From Zhihengliuella sp. ISTPL4 (GTDB lineage Bacteria > Actinomycetota > Actinomycetes > Actinomycetales > Microbacteriaceae): 64,000 nt of DNA. The first letter of the stretch is position 1. Each line of letters starts with the position of its first letter. The notes below the pieces were generated by a model, which did not search any database, was not told where the DNA came from, and saw only the letters and a list, made by a program, of their open reading frames with translations. Location: contig NZ_CP025422.1 of NCBI RefSeq assembly GCF_002848265.1, positions 2,138,727 to 2,202,726 on the forward strand, read 5' to 3'. This document shows, one piece after another, positions 42,001-51,422 of this stretch. The position numbers were made by a program, and so were the translations under genes.

Positions 42001-44992
42001 CGGCACCGCTGCCTTCCTCTCCCTGCGGATCGCGCACGGTGTAGCGGAACGACACCTGACCGCCGTCCACTCCGCTCGCCGGCGCCCGGTACACGATCGC
42101 CTCGCCGTTCGCTGAGATGGTCGCCGTGCCGCCACCCTTCTTCGGCTGATCGACGCCGGAGAGCACCACGCGGTCGCCGTCGCCGTCCATGCCGGTCGTC
42201 GGCACCGGGATGGAGACCGTCTGGCCGCTGAGGACGCGACCGGTGAGGGCGATGGGTGTCGGGGCGCGGTTCGTCCCTGGCGGAACCACCGTGACCGTCA
42301 CGACCCCGTCGTCGGACAGGGACGGGTTCCGTTCCAGCGAGACGGAGTACGTCAGACGGTAGGTGCCGGGGGTCGTCGGCGCGAGATATCGCAGGGCGTT
42401 GCGATCGGCGAAGACGAGTTCGTCCGGCTCGCCGGAGCCGGTCACCTCGGGGAGCACGAGGAGCGGCTCGCCGCGCGGGGCGACGTCGTTGGCGGCGACC
42501 TCGATGCGCGTGAGCGAGCCGGCGCGCACCGTCACCGCGTCCGGGAAGACGATCGGTCGGGTGACCGTCGACGGCGGGGTGAGGAACACGCTGACCGTGC
42601 CCTGGACGGCGCCGCCCGCCCCGTCCGCGACCGTGACCGTCGCCTTGCCGATCAGGCCGGGCTCACCGTCCTCCGTCGTCCCGTTGATCCGAAGGCTCTC
42701 GTTGCCGACCACACGCACGTTGAGCTGCGGCGTGGAGCTCACAGCGTCGGACAACAGCAGCACCCGTCCGCTGGTGTTCTGCACGGCGCGGAGAACGTCG
42801 ACGGTCGTGTCCTCGCCCTCCCGGACGAACGCCGTCAACGGCGCCATCGCGAGGCCCGATGAGCCGTCGACCGCGGTGATGCGGATGACGCCGGACTGTT
42901 CGGCCTGCGTGGTGACGTCCTGAGCGGTGTAGGTGACCACGTACTGGCCCGGCTCGGCGGCCGTGAGCTCCACGGTGCCGGAGGCCGCGTTCGGGCTGAC
43001 CTCGAAGCCCTGCGCCGTCGCGGCGGTCTGTACGGCGTCGACGAGGCGGTAGGACCCGGAGCCGCCGGACAGGTGGTCCGAGATCCGGATGGACTGGCGC
43101 TCCCCCACCCGCGCGGTCATCGCGACGGCCGACGCCTGCAGAGCCGGGCTGCCGCTGACCTGCACCTCGAGGGTCTTCTCCGCCGTCGCCCCGTGCACGT
43201 CCTGCACCACGACCGTGACCGAGATCACGGCATCCGCGGCGTTCGGGTCGGTGTGTCGGATCGCCACGCGCCCGTCGTCCGTCGGCGCCACCATCACCGG
43301 CGCCGAGGAGTCCGTCTCGTACGCATCGCTCAGGATGAACGCATCGCCCTCGGGGTCGACCCATCCGGAGAGGGCGGAGACGATCGTGCTGCCGCCGGCG
43401 AGGATCTGCGGTGTCGGCCAGTCCTGAGTGCAGGCGTCGACGCCGCACCAGACGGGAGCGGAATTGACCCCGGGATCGACGACCGTCAGCGTCACGGTCG
43501 CCGGTGGCGAGACCGCGGCGCCGTCGGTGACGGCGTACGTGAAGCTCGTCTGCCCGGAGCGCGCCTTCACGTTCACGACGAGGGATTGACCGTTCGCCAC
43601 GAGGGCCAGGTCACCGAAGTCCGGGTCGTTCAGCCCCGCCGAAACCGAGTCCGGATCGATCGTCAGGACGTCCTTCTTGTTCGGATCGTGATCGTTCAGA
43701 AGCACGGGCAGGATGACCTGCTCCCCTGCGCGCACTCCGAACGCGTCGTCGACCGCGACCGGCGGAAGCTGCTCCGCCACGTCCTCGACGACGATCGTGC
43801 CCTCCTGCTGCTCGGTGTCGTCTTCGATCTTCCACTGCTCGAGCGGGATCAGCACACCGTCCGGCGCGGTCCAGATGAGGCCGGTGCCCGTCTCGACCAG
43901 CACAGCGCGGTCGCCGTTGCCCTGGAAGACCGGCTCGATGGCGGCCGCGTCGAGCGTCTCGTCCGGAACCTGCAGCGGCGTGGTCTCCCCGGCACTCCAC
44001 AGGGTCCCGCCGCCGCTGTCGAGCCAGGCTGCGTAGGCCTCCCCGCGAACGGTGACCGGGGCAGCCGGGACGCCGGACGCCTCTGCCACCCGGTCGGACT
44101 CCCCGGAGGAGAGATCCACGGAGACGAGACCGTCCGAGTCGGCGACGAGCACGGCTTCGCCCTCCGCTGCGCCGCGCTGCAGGCGGGCGTCCTCGGCGAC
44201 GTCCAGCTCGACGGCCTCATCGCGGCCGGACACCCAGAGCTCTCCGGTCGTCGGCTGCAGCATGGCCCAGCGGTCGCCGACGACCGCGATCGCGAGCCCT
44301 TCGCCGGCCTCCGGCGCGTCGGACACGGTGGTCGCATCCCCGAGGAACCGGTGCTCCTCGATGTCGAAGCGGCGGACCGCCCCCTCGTCCGCCGAGTAGA
44401 GGACGAGCAGACCATCCGGCGAGAGTCCGATCGCGTCGGCCGTGTAGGTGGGCGGATCCTCCCCCTCCTCGACCTCGACCTCCGCGAACGGATCGACGGG
44501 GGCCGTCCCGGCTCCGGCGGCCAGGGTCGACACGGACACCTGTCCGGTGTCGGTGCGGTAGGCCACGTAGACGCCCGCGGAGAGCACATCGCGCGTCCCG
44601 GCGGGGGTCGGCTGCGAGGCGAGCGGCGTCCCCTCCTCCGAGCTGTCGGAGAGGAGGTCGGCGGGGCTCGCGGCGTCGACGTCCCACCGCTGCCGGTTGC
44701 CCTGCGCATAGAGCACGGTGCTGGAGCCGCTCTGCCAGACCGCCTCGGGGTCGTCGACGTCCCGGACCGTGTCGATCTCGGCGAGTTCGGTGTTGACACG
44801 CGCGTACTGCCCGCTGTCCCGCATGACCCAGACGGCGGGTTCGAGACGCGGCACTTCCTGCGACTGGTACCCCTGGGCGGTCACCGCGAGCCCGACGACG
44901 ACCACGAGCGCCAGGATCCCCGAGATCAGCGCGATCAGCCGGCCTCGCGACGGGGTCGCGGCCTCGGCGCCTTTGCGGTTCCCTGCCGCCAT
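39074..44992 (-). CDS. Giant Ig-like / fibronectin type III membrane-anchored protein
   Basis: A 1972-residue protein with one N-terminal transmembrane helix (LIALISGILALVVVVGLAVTA) and an external body. Residues about 50-390 look like a beta-propeller-type region. Many Ig/cadherin-like modules follow (repeated phrases such as VTLTVVDPG, DDGVVTVTVVPPGTNRAP, GLIVLTVTDG), and fibronectin III-like modules (SVTTVGFTRTTVALEV...GLTNGAPHTFTAAAVN) lie near the C-terminus. Cys pairs appear late. It corresponds to fn3 of the PFNA cluster, a likely surface sensor or adhesion scaffold. It overlaps the kinase stop (TGATG), so kinase and surface protein are coupled. Confidence 0.85.
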   Translation of the reverse strand: MAAGNRKGAEAATPSRGRLIALISGILALVVVVGLAVTAQGYQSQEVPRLEPAVWVMRDSGQYARVNTELAEIDTVRDVDDPEAVWQSGSSTVLYAQGNRQRWDVDAASPADLLSDSSEEGTPLASQPTPAGTRDVLSAGVYVAYRTDTGQVSVSTLAAGAGTAPVDPFAEVEVEEGEDPPTYTADAIGLSPDGLLVLYSADEGAVRRFDIEEHRFLGDATTVSDAPEAGEGLAIAVVGDRWAMLQPTTGELWVSGRDEAVELDVAEDARLQRGAAEGEAVLVADSDGLVSVDLSSGESDRVAEASGVPAAPVTVRGEAYAAWLDSGGGTLWSAGETTPLQVPDETLDAAAIEPVFQGNGDRAVLVETGTGLIWTAPDGVLIPLEQWKIEDDTEQQEGTIVVEDVAEQLPPVAVDDAFGVRAGEQVILPVLLNDHDPNKKDVLTIDPDSVSAGLNDPDFGDLALVANGQSLVVNVKARSGQTSFTYAVTDGAAVSPPATVTLTVVDPGVNSAPVWCGVDACTQDWPTPQILAGGSTIVSALSGWVDPEGDAFILSDAYETDSSAPVMVAPTDDGRVAIRHTDPNAADAVISVTVVVQDVHGATAEKTLEVQVSGSPALQASAVAMTARVGERQSIRISDHLSGGSGSYRLVDAVQTAATAQGFEVSPNAASGTVELTAAEPGQYVVTYTAQDVTTQAEQSGVIRITAVDGSSGLAMAPLTAFVREGEDTTVDVLRAVQNTSGRVLLLSDAVSSTPQLNVRVVGNESLRINGTTEDGEPGLIGKATVTVADGAGGAVQGTVSVFLTPPSTVTRPIVFPDAVTVRAGSLTRIEVAANDVAPRGEPLLVLPEVTGSGEPDELVFADRNALRYLAPTTPGTYRLTYSVSLERNPSLSDDGVVTVTVVPPGTNRAPTPIALTGRVLSGQTVSIPVPTTGMDGDGDRVVLSGVDQPKKGGGTATISANGEAIVYRAPASGVDGGQVSFRYTVRDPQGEEGSGAVRIGVLDADIDDAAPVTFSDYVRVEAGSRAPVVLDPRSNDLDPAQSELEITALVPNAPPVKGNPLYDRLNALIDSDTSLEDGRVVLRAGETAGTNSYFYTVKSTRTGSTAQGLIVLTVTDGTVADQPLVADTVVTARDRADLADGGIDVVTDRVRWPSGDVSSLRLSLWGEQPGYTVRGNRIVGTAPKEGALVPFQLTGTAAGGRDVAAYGFLRIPAFDDMQVQLVPGATPVTVDEDDTVSFPVQDYLDLPSSDAVEIGSGAFTAQRAAASCAADGPGNAEYRAGREAPWSDTCLVPVRLEGQKRWSYIDVPVSIRPAEPQLLLSSISHTIAPGATESVDLYANMAAWEGGREGNAGSLEYRIVYSGSAFVVTQSGAKLTIEARADARPGNTENVSVTVPQYGQPSASVRLVVGAAPPDAPRGATFTKQCVVTNANCSIDVVDVAGEYDPFAGKPGSGLRLMSLGAGARCDVASIATAGAKTITASWPGGGQAPGGQCVIPFVVADAQGRTGTGTLTLDLQGFPQAPASVTTVGFTRTTVALEVPLGEAGRAHPAVSGVTILQDGAPANASCSPAGAVYRCTVNGLTNGAPHTFTAAAVNAVGTSAATSPHTSWAYAAPVVSNATATPVYRPGVSDRGRGAVDLSITAADDAVSFRIEETGEVVNRTGATTTASIALSPGPQTLTIVPISQFQPPTGGGNEGGAFRTSVTVAGSVYFDPSVTQAAAVSNTAVNVSGIAAQANGSAKGVQVTYVAWRSGNVSCTANGDGSLGVSGGEVRSESPSLQGLRPYQLYYVKACASNGYGVAESSTAAVFTFTFVDGPGGDTTYTVAKDPRRDGNRYDYGLSSAPRIDVENGFVPKYYMYGSWRDDFALTPDSSPGQVLARACHASQSNSCSGEVTITATTAPTVVNAVFQPCMPVVEDDVVTVSSAARGSYTLVATPLVDTPGTFDVKITWTGAYATLTPITHRVTGLCP

Positions 44993-46125
44993 CAGAGGAC
45001 CCCGGTGAGGAACAGGACCGCAGTGCCGATGCCCGCGATCGCAGCGGCCCCGATCACCGCGCCGACGATGCCGACGACGAGGGGCGACCGGTTGCGGCCG
45101 CGCGTGCCGGCGGGGACGTCATCCCGCTCGCGGGGTGAGGACTGCGGACGGGCCGCACGCGCCGCCCTCCGCGAATCGGGCGCGACCGTCGTGATGACCG
45201 GGCCGCGGACGGCGGAGTCGGAGAAGTTCACCGGTGCGGCCGCGGCCCACTCCGCCGACGCCGCCTCGAACGCCGTCGGTGAGATGCCGAGCTCGTACTG
45301 CGCCCAGCGCAGCTTCTCCGCGAATTCCGCCATGCTCGCCGGTCGCTTCGCCGGGTCGCGGTGCATCGCGCTCGCGAAGATGTCGTCGATGAGTGGCGGA
45401 ATGCCGGGGACCGGCACCGCCGTGTAGCGCGCCTTGATGATCCGGTCCGTCAGCTGATCGCGCGAGTTCGAGCCGCGGTCGGCGCGCTCGAAAGGGCTGC
45501 GGCCGGCAAGCAGCGTGTAGAGCGTCGCGCCGAGGCTCCATACCTCGCTGGGGATCGAGCCGGACACCCGCTCCTGGAGCACCTCGGGAGAGCTCCACGG
45601 CACGGACATCGCGATCGTCTCGCTCTCGCCTTCCTCGATGACGGCGGCTGCGATGCCGAAGTCGGCCAGGACCGGCGCGCCCAAGGAGTTGATGAGCACG
45701 TTCGACGGCTTGATGTCGCGGTGCAGCAGTCCGGCCCGGTGCACGGTCTCCAGCGCGCCGGCCATGCGCACGCCGATGTCGAGCACCTCGGCGAGCGGAA
45801 GCGGGGCCTTCTTGTACCGCGCGCTCATCGTGTCAGGGCAGTACTCCATCGCGAAGTAGGGCCGCCCGTCCGCCGAGATGGAGGCCTGGTAGATGGTGAC
45901 GATCGACGGGTGCGCGCTCAGGCGCGCCGAGATGTCGGCTTCCACGTTGAAGGTCTGCAGCACTCCGGGGTTCACGGCATCCGCGAGCAGCACCTTCACG
46001 GCGACGACGCGGCGTGGCATGTCCTGTTCGTAGAGGAACACATCGGCGAACCCGCCGGACCCGAGGGGACGCACATAGCTGTAGCCCGCCAGCGTCGGCG
46101 GTGTCGCTGCCATGCGCGTTGCCAC
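44992..46125 (-). CDS. Membrane Ser/Thr protein kinase
   Basis: A 377-residue Hanks-type kinase: GSGGFADVF loop, VAVKVL Lys, HRDIKPSN catalytic loop, DFGIAAAV, an activation segment (SETIAMSVPWSSPE) and an intact C-lobe. A linker with Arg and Pro leads to a C-terminal transmembrane helix (VVGIVGAVIGAAAIAGIGTAVLFL) with almost nothing outside, so no PASTA sensor is present. The GTG at 46125 has GAGGAG five bases upstream; an ATG at 46113 is the alternative. It corresponds to pkb2 of the PFNA cluster and probably phosphorylates the FHA and Thr-motif proteins. Confidence 0.93.
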   Translation of the reverse strand: MATRMAATPPTLAGYSYVRPLGSGGFADVFLYEQDMPRRVVAVKVLLADAVNPGVLQTFNVEADISARLSAHPSIVTIYQASISADGRPYFAMEYCPDTMSARYKKAPLPLAEVLDIGVRMAGALETVHRAGLLHRDIKPSNVLINSLGAPVLADFGIAAAVIEEGESETIAMSVPWSSPEVLQERVSGSIPSEVWSLGATLYTLLAGRSPFERADRGSNSRDQLTDRIIKARYTAVPVPGIPPLIDDIFASAMHRDPAKRPASMAEFAEKLRWAQYELGISPTAFEAASAEWAAAAPVNFSDSAVRGPVITTVAPDSRRAARAARPQSSPRERDDVPAGTRGRNRSPLVVGIVGAVIGAAAIAGIGTAVLFLTGVL

Positions 46126-46206
46126 TCCTGCTCCTCACGGTCTGCTGGGAGACCGCGCGCCTGCAGCCACCCGGCGTCGTGCGCCGGGGGATCCCCCGAT
46201 GTGCCG

Positions 46207-46212
46207 AGTATA
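46207..46212 (-). promoter_or_regulatory. Strong -10 hexamer TATACT of the kinase/fibronectin operon
   Basis: TATACT on the minus strand, about 80 bases upstream of the kinase start. No convincing -35 sequence is visible at 16-18 bases. Confidence 0.4.
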
Positions 46213-46255
46213 TCGGGCGTGAACGCACCGCTCCGCGCTCTTTCCGGTCGGAAGG

Positions 46256-46825
46256 TCAGGCCTTCCAGCACCCCTCGATGTGATCGTCCACCATGCCCGC
46301 GGACTGCATGAGGGCGTACATCGTCGTCGGGCCGACGAAGCGGAACCCGCGGCGCCGCAATTCTTTGCTCAGAGCGGTCGACTCCGGTGTGACGGCGGGG
46401 ACCTCGGCGAACGACCCGGGGCGCGTCGCGGACGGCGGCGGAGCGAACGACCACATCAGGGCGTCGAGCTCGCCCTCCGCCATCGACTGCACGATCTGCG
46501 CGTTGCCGATCGTCGCGAGGATCTTGGCACGGTTGCGGATGATGCCGGGATCAGCCATCAGCCGTTCCACGTCCGCGTCGTCGAACGCTGCCACGGCCTC
46601 CGGCACGAATCCGGCGAACACCTCACGGAACCGCGGACGCTTGCGCAGGATCGTGATCCAGGAGAGACCTGCCTGGAACCCTTCGAGCGCCATCTTCTCG
46701 AACAGCGCACGGTCACCGTGCAGCGGCGTCCCCCACTCCTCGTCGTGGTATCGGCGGTACTCAGCGTCGTCGCCGACCCACGCGCACCGCGCGCGGGAGT
46801 CGGGCCCCAGGAGGAGGGAGGTCAT
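46256..46825 (-). CDS. tag: DNA-3-methyladenine glycosylase I
   Basis: A 189-residue base-excision repair glycosylase that removes 3-methyladenine. Family signatures are RCAWVG, YHDEEWGTP, MALEGFQAGLSWITILRKRPRFREVFAGF and a C-terminal DDHIEGCW. The N-terminal Cys and His, and the final HxxxC, match the zinc site of Tag. Length is normal. The start has TACGGT six bases upstream, a leaderless pattern. It is not obviously related to the neighbouring kinase operon. Confidence 0.95.
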   Translation of the reverse strand: MTSLLLGPDSRARCAWVGDDAEYRRYHDEEWGTPLHGDRALFEKMALEGFQAGLSWITILRKRPRFREVFAGFVPEAVAAFDDADVERLMADPGIIRNRAKILATIGNAQIVQSMAEGELDALMWSFAPPPSATRPGSFAEVPAVTPESTALSKELRRRGFRFVGPTTMYALMQSAGMVDDHIEGCWKA

Positions 46826-47142
46826 CCCCTCACCGTATCCACCCCCACCGACGCCCGTCCGGTGCGGGCTCAGTCCCCGCGGCGCACGTCCGACGCGAGA
46901 TCGAAAAGGGCCTCCCGACGCGGACCCCCGGCTCCTTTCCTGTCCCGCACTCCTTCCTCCGCGCGGCGCCCTCCCGAGGCCAGCGCGGGATCAGAACCGT
47001 ACCTGCGCGGCCCTCATCCGGAGACTTTCTCGTCTCGGCTCTGCGGACTCGCTGGTCGCGGGACGGGAATCGCTCCTCAGGCAGGCACCGGGGGGGCGCT
47101 TCTGATCCCGCGACGGAGGGGGCGGAACCGGACGGGACGGGG
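46826..47142 (-). other. Intergenic region between tag and the alcohol dehydrogenase
   Basis: These 317 bases contain no convincing gene. The tag -10 hexamer is at its left end. A loose inverted repeat GTCGCGGGA / TCCCGCGAC (47055-47063 and 47106-47114, 42 bases apart) lies beyond the alcohol dehydrogenase stop and could be part of a terminator. Nothing else is seen. Confidence 0.4.
46832..46837 (-). promoter_or_regulatory. -10 hexamer TACGGT, leaderless start of tag
   Basis: Minus-strand TACGGT, six bases (GAGGGG), then the ATG at 46825. GAGGGG directly abuts the ATG, too close to be a normal ribosome site. Confidence 0.5.
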
Positions 47143-48189
47143 TCAGGCGGCGAAGGTGGCGGCGTCGATGACGAAGCGGTAGCGCACATCGGACGCGAGG
47201 ACACGCTCGTACGCCTCATTGATTGCGGATGCGGGGATGACCTCGATCTGCGCGGTGATGCCGTGCTCCGCGCAGAAGTCGAGCATCTCCTGGGTCTCCC
47301 GGATGCCGCCGATGTTCGAGCCCGCGATGGAGCGTCGTCCGGCGATCAGCGACCCCGCGTTCAGGGCGAGGGCCTCCGCGGGAGCACCGACGCACACGAT
47401 GGTGCCGTCCACATCGAGCAGCCCGAGGTAGGAGCGGAGGTCGATGACGGCGCTCACGGTGTTGAGGATCACGTCGAAGGAGCCGCGCAGCTCGCGGAAG
47501 GTCTCCCGGTCGCTCGTCGCGAAGTAGTGGTCGGCCCCGAGACGGAGACCGTCGTCCTGCTTCGAGAGGGTCTGCGAGAGCACGGTCACTTCCGCGCCGA
47601 GGGCGTGCGCGATCTGCACGCCCATGTGACCGAGCCCGCCGAGCCCGACGACGGCGACGCGCGTGCCGGGACCGACCTTCCAGTGCCGCAGCGGCGAGTA
47701 CGTGGTGATGCCCGCGCACAGCAGCGGAGCCGCCGCGTCCAGGGGCAGAGCGTCCGGGATCCGCAGCACGAAGTCCTCGGTGACGACGACCTGCTCCGAG
47801 TACCCGCCCTGGGTGATGGTGCCGTCGCGGTCGACCGCCCCGTACGTCCCGACCGCACCCTGCGCGCAGAACTGCTCGTCACCGCGGAGGCAGTACACGC
47901 ACTCCCGGCACGAGTTCACGAGGCAGCCGACACCGACGCGGTCGCCGAGGGCGTGCTTCGTGACCTCGGCCCCCACGGCGGCGACGGTCCCCGTGATCTC
48001 GTGCCCCGGGGCCAGCGGGTACTGCTGCGGACCCCAGTCGCCGCGGACGGTGTGGATGTCGGAGTGGCAGATGCCGGCGAAGGCGATGTCGATGAGGACG
48101 TCGTGCGGGCCGAGCTCTCGACGCTCGATGACGGTCTTCTCCAGCGGGGCGGCTTCGGCGGGGGCGGCGTAGGCGGTGACGGTCGACAT
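47143..48189 (-). CDS. Zinc-dependent NAD(P) alcohol dehydrogenase (YahK-like)
   Basis: A 348-residue medium-chain alcohol/aldehyde reductase; GAGGAG lies six bases before the ATG at 48189. Catalytic zinc ligands are in [13 protein letters not shown] and APGHEITG; the structural zinc Cys set is [17 protein letters not shown]; the nucleotide-binding loop is [13 protein letters not shown]. This matches cinnamyl-alcohol-dehydrogenase-type aldehyde reductases such as YahK. It probably reduces aldehydes with NADPH; the substrate is not fixed by sequence. Confidence 0.92.
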   Translation of the reverse strand: MSTVTAYAAPAEAAPLEKTVIERRELGPHDVLIDIAFAGICHSDIHTVRGDWGPQQYPLAPGHEITGTVAAVGAEVTKHALGDRVGVGCLVNSCRECVYCLRGDEQFCAQGAVGTYGAVDRDGTITQGGYSEQVVVTEDFVLRIPDALPLDAAAPLLCAGITTYSPLRHWKVGPGTRVAVVGLGGLGHMGVQIAHALGAEVTVLSQTLSKQDDGLRLGADHYFATSDRETFRELRGSFDVILNTVSAVIDLRSYLGLLDVDGTIVCVGAPAEALALNAGSLIAGRRSIAGSNIGGIRETQEMLDFCAEHGITAQIEVIPASAINEAYERVLASDVRYRFVIDAATFAA

Positions 48190-48251
48190 GATGCTCCTCG
48201 GGTCGGTACTCGCCGAGACTATCCGCCGGCGTCGATGAATCCGCTGTCCGC

Positions 48252-50315
48252 TCAGCGCTTCTGCCGCTTGAGCGTCTTCTCCAGGACGGGAGCCTGACCG
48301 GTGGCCTCGAGGTCGGCGTAGTACGCGCGGGCCTCGTCCTGCCGCTGCTTCTCCGCGCCGCTCGCGATGGGTGCCCGCACGTGCTCGGGCTCGTAGCCGA
48401 ACGCGTCGACGAGGTCGAGCGCGTACGGACGCAGCCGCGCGCACAGCCGGTCGATGTAGCGCGACACCGCCGCCGCCCGCTGGGTGGAGAGCCGCCCGTG
48501 GATGAGGTGCCAGGCGAGGTGCTTCTCGATGAGCTGCAGGCCGAAGAGGTCGCGCAGCCAGGTCATGACCTTCTTCGTCTCGGCGTCGTCCATCGCGTGG
48601 ACGGCGTCGGTGAAGGCCTCCCACTGCAGGAGTTCGCCGTGCGCCCTGGCCGCCTCGATGAGCTCCGCCTGGTTCTCGTTGAACAGCCGCGCCCCGAGCA
48701 CCTTGTCCTTGCCGGCGGCACGCAGCCGGGTCGCGATGTCGGCGACCATCTGCTGCACGCGCCCCGCGAGGAGGTCGTGCTGCTGCTCCTCGCGGAGTCC
48801 GCGCTCCACCGACCGGGCGACCTGGCCGAAGTCGGTCACGGCCTGACCGAGCTGACGGAGCCCCGCCCCGTGGAACACCTTGCCGGCTGTCATCCCCACG
48901 GCGTACCGGGCGAGCGCCGCGGCGTCCTTGCCCTGGAACTGCTTCGCGTAGTCGGTCAGCAGCCGCTTGCCGACGAGCTGGAGCAGGACGTTGTTGTCGC
49001 CCTCGAACGTGACGTAGATGTCGAGGTCGGCGCGGAGTCCGACCAGGCGGTTCTCGAACATGAAGCCGGCGCCGCCGCACGCCTCGCGGGCCTCCTGCAG
49101 GGTGTCGAGCGCATGCCAGGTCGACAGCGGCTTGAGCGCGGCCGCGAGCGTCTCCAGGTCTTCCCGGTCGTCCGGGGTGTCGGTACGACCGGAGAAGACG
49201 CCGTCGAACTTCTGCAGGAACTCGTCGTGCGCGAAGATCTGCGCGTACGTCGTGGCCAGGCGCGGGAGCAGACGGCGCTGGTGCTTGCCGTAGTCCATCA
49301 GCACGACCTCCTGCCCGTCCGCCCCGTCGAACTGGCGACGCTGCGTGGCGTAGGTGATGGCGATGTGCAGGCCGAGCGCGGAGGCCCAGGAGGCGGCACC
49401 GTCGAGCGAGACGCGTCCCTGCACGAGGGTGCCGAGCATCGTGAAGAACCGGCGGCCCGGGCTGTCGATCGCGCTGGAGTACGTGCCGTCCGGGGCGACG
49501 TCGCCGTACCGGTTCAGCAGGTTCGTGCGCGGGATGCGCACCTGGTCGAAGGAGAGACGGCCGTTGTCGATGCCGTTCAGTCCGCCCTTGAGACCGTCGT
49601 CCTCCCGACCGATGCCCGGCAGATCCGCGCCGTCCTCGCCACGAAGGGGCACGTAGAAGCAGTGCACGCCGTGGTTGACGCCGTTCGTGATGAGCTGCGC
49701 GAACACGGTCGCCGCGATGCCGTGCAGGGCGGCATTGCCGAGGTACTCCTTCGTCGCGCCGCGGAACGGCGTGTGGATCACGAACTCCTCCGTCTCCGGA
49801 TCGTAGGTCGCCGTGGTGCCGACCGCGGCGACGTCGGAGCCGTGCCCGATCTCGGTCATCGCGAACGCGCCGGGGATCGACAGGTCCATGACACCGGGGA
49901 GCCAGGTGTCGTGGTGCTCCTTCGTGCCGAGCTGCAGGATCGCGGAGCCGAAGAGTCCCCACTGCACGCCCGACTTGATCTGCAGGCTCGGGTCGGCGGC
50001 CACGAGCTCCTCGAAGCCGGCGATGTTGCCGCCGTTGTTCTCCTCGCCCCCGAAACGCTTCGGGAACGCCCGATGCACGGCCTTGTTGTCGACGAGGAGG
50101 TGGAGCTGGCTCAGCACGCGCTCGCGGTGGTCGTCCTTGCCGAGCTCGTCCTTCCGCCAGAACGCGGAATCCTTGATCATCTCGCGGGCCTGGCGACGGA
50201 CGTCGCCCCAGGTGCCCATCAGGGCGTCGTTCAGACGGGCGACATCGATCCGCGGGGCGGTCGCGCTCTCGCGCGGGTCAGGTGTCGTCGAAGGGCGGAC
50301 GGCGGCGTCGACCAT
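48252..50315 (-). CDS. Acyl-CoA dehydrogenase / oxidase family protein
   Basis: A 687-residue flavoprotein with the acyl-CoA oxidase layout: [22 protein letters not shown] in the middle domain, [11 protein letters not shown] in the C-terminal helical domain, [34 protein letters not shown] with the flavin-binding segment, and a long extra C-terminal domain. Length is typical of acyl-CoA oxidases and the long actinobacterial dehydrogenases. It should carry out the first step of fatty acyl-CoA beta-oxidation. It has GAGAGGA upstream of the ATG and no operon partner. Confidence 0.92.
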   Translation of the reverse strand: MVDAAVRPSTTPDPRESATAPRIDVARLNDALMGTWGDVRRQAREMIKDSAFWRKDELGKDDHRERVLSQLHLLVDNKAVHRAFPKRFGGEENNGGNIAGFEELVAADPSLQIKSGVQWGLFGSAILQLGTKEHHDTWLPGVMDLSIPGAFAMTEIGHGSDVAAVGTTATYDPETEEFVIHTPFRGATKEYLGNAALHGIAATVFAQLITNGVNHGVHCFYVPLRGEDGADLPGIGREDDGLKGGLNGIDNGRLSFDQVRIPRTNLLNRYGDVAPDGTYSSAIDSPGRRFFTMLGTLVQGRVSLDGAASWASALGLHIAITYATQRRQFDGADGQEVVLMDYGKHQRRLLPRLATTYAQIFAHDEFLQKFDGVFSGRTDTPDDREDLETLAAALKPLSTWHALDTLQEAREACGGAGFMFENRLVGLRADLDIYVTFEGDNNVLLQLVGKRLLTDYAKQFQGKDAAALARYAVGMTAGKVFHGAGLRQLGQAVTDFGQVARSVERGLREEQQHDLLAGRVQQMVADIATRLRAAGKDKVLGARLFNENQAELIEAARAHGELLQWEAFTDAVHAMDDAETKKVMTWLRDLFGLQLIEKHLAWHLIHGRLSTQRAAAVSRYIDRLCARLRPYALDLVDAFGYEPEHVRAPIASGAEKQRQDEARAYYADLEATGQAPVLEKTLKRQKR

Positions 50316-50351
50316 GAGCGTTCCTCTCGGAGAGACGAAGGTGGATGCCTC

Positions 50352-51422
50352 TCATGGTAGGACTCCGACAACTTCGGGCGAACTCGCCTGTTCATCCTCT
50401 CCAACAGGGCCGCGGGACCTCCCCTCGGCTCGTTGTCGGTTGCTCACAGTCCGCCGTCGTCGCCACCGGCGCAACACGGCGAGCTGCAGGCGGCGCCACG
50501 TCACGTCGCGCACGAAGATCATGTCGCTGAAGATCATGACGAGGGAGAAGAAGGGCAGCGACATGAGGATCCCGATGCCGGCGTGCATGCCGGTGATCGC
50601 GATCAGTCCGATGATCCGCGTCCACCGGTTGAGAAGGGTCAGCGGGAAGAGGAGCTGCATGTAGACACTGAGCCACGAGGCGATGAAGATGGCCGGCGTC
50701 ACGTGCCAGGCGATCTCGTTGAGCCACGGGATGAGGATGAACTGCTGCAGCCGCAGTGGATAGTAGGCCGCGATGCCCTCGACCCACATCGTCCCCTGCA
50801 GCTTCCACAGCGCGCTGGTGATGTAGACGATGCACAGCTGCGCGCCGATGAGGATCACCGCGATGTTGTTCGACAGCACCGGCACCCACCGCGGCAGGGC
50901 GTGTCCACGGAGGGAGAGCGCCGGGTCGGCTCCGGTGCGCCGACGACGCCGAGCGTCCAGCGACCACTGCCGGGAGGTGTCGGCCAGCAGCAGGAAGAGG
51001 AGCATGACCCGGAAGGTCTGGTAGTGCCCGGTGTTGAGGACGAGCGGGTTCGTGGCGGCGTACCCGAGCCACAGCATCACGAAGAGCGGCGAGACGATCC
51101 GCATCCGCCACCCGAGGAGGTAGGCCACGGCCACCGCGAGGAGCACGCCGAGCTTCAGGAAGGTCACCGGATCGGAGTCGGTGCGGGAGAAGAGGAGCGA
51201 AACCGGCCAGAGATAGTCGTTCACGCCGCTCGGTCGGTACAGCGACTCACCCCACCGCGAGCCCTCTCCGAAGGTGTACGAGTAGTCGGGCAGGTACAGC
51301 AGGATGCTGACGATGGTCAGGGCCGCGAAGCCGATGCGCATCACGGCGAGGCCGTACGTCGCATGCCGCCGATCGAGCAGCCAGTGCAGCAGCGTGTCCC
51401 AAAGACGGGCGACGGCCTTCAT
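50352..51422 (-). CDS. HTTM-domain membrane protein (SdpB-like)
   Basis: A 356-residue polytopic protein; the ATG at 51422 overlaps the DUF5819 gene stop. About eight hydrophobic helices carry HTTM-type phrases (YGLAVMRIGFAALTIVSILL, LWLGYAATNPLVLNTG, CIVYITSALWKLQGTMW). HTTM proteins are related to vitamin-K-dependent gamma-carboxylase; SdpB of the Bacillus sporulation-delaying-peptide system is one. It pairs with a DUF5819 (SdpA-like) protein. The true substrate is unknown. The C-terminal tail is Arg-rich and likely cytoplasmic. Confidence 0.85.
   Translation of the reverse strand: MKAVARLWDTLLHWLLDRRHATYGLAVMRIGFAALTIVSILLYLPDYSYTFGEGSRWGESLYRPSGVNDYLWPVSLLFSRTDSDPVTFLKLGVLLAVAVAYLLGWRMRIVSPLFVMLWLGYAATNPLVLNTGHYQTFRVMLLFLLLADTSRQWSLDARRRRRTGADPALSLRGHALPRWVPVLSNNIAVILIGAQLCIVYITSALWKLQGTMWVEGIAAYYPLRLQQFILIPWLNEIAWHVTPAIFIASWLSVYMQLLFPLTLLNRWTRIIGLIAITGMHAGIGILMSLPFFSLVMIFSDMIFVRDVTWRRLQLAVLRRWRRRRTVSNRQRAEGRSRGPVGEDEQASSPEVVGVLP

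Noticed and set aside
47055..47114. Strong intrinsic terminator after the alcohol dehydrogenase
   Set aside because: The arms are only nine bases and 42 bases apart, with no U tract; too weak to call on its own.
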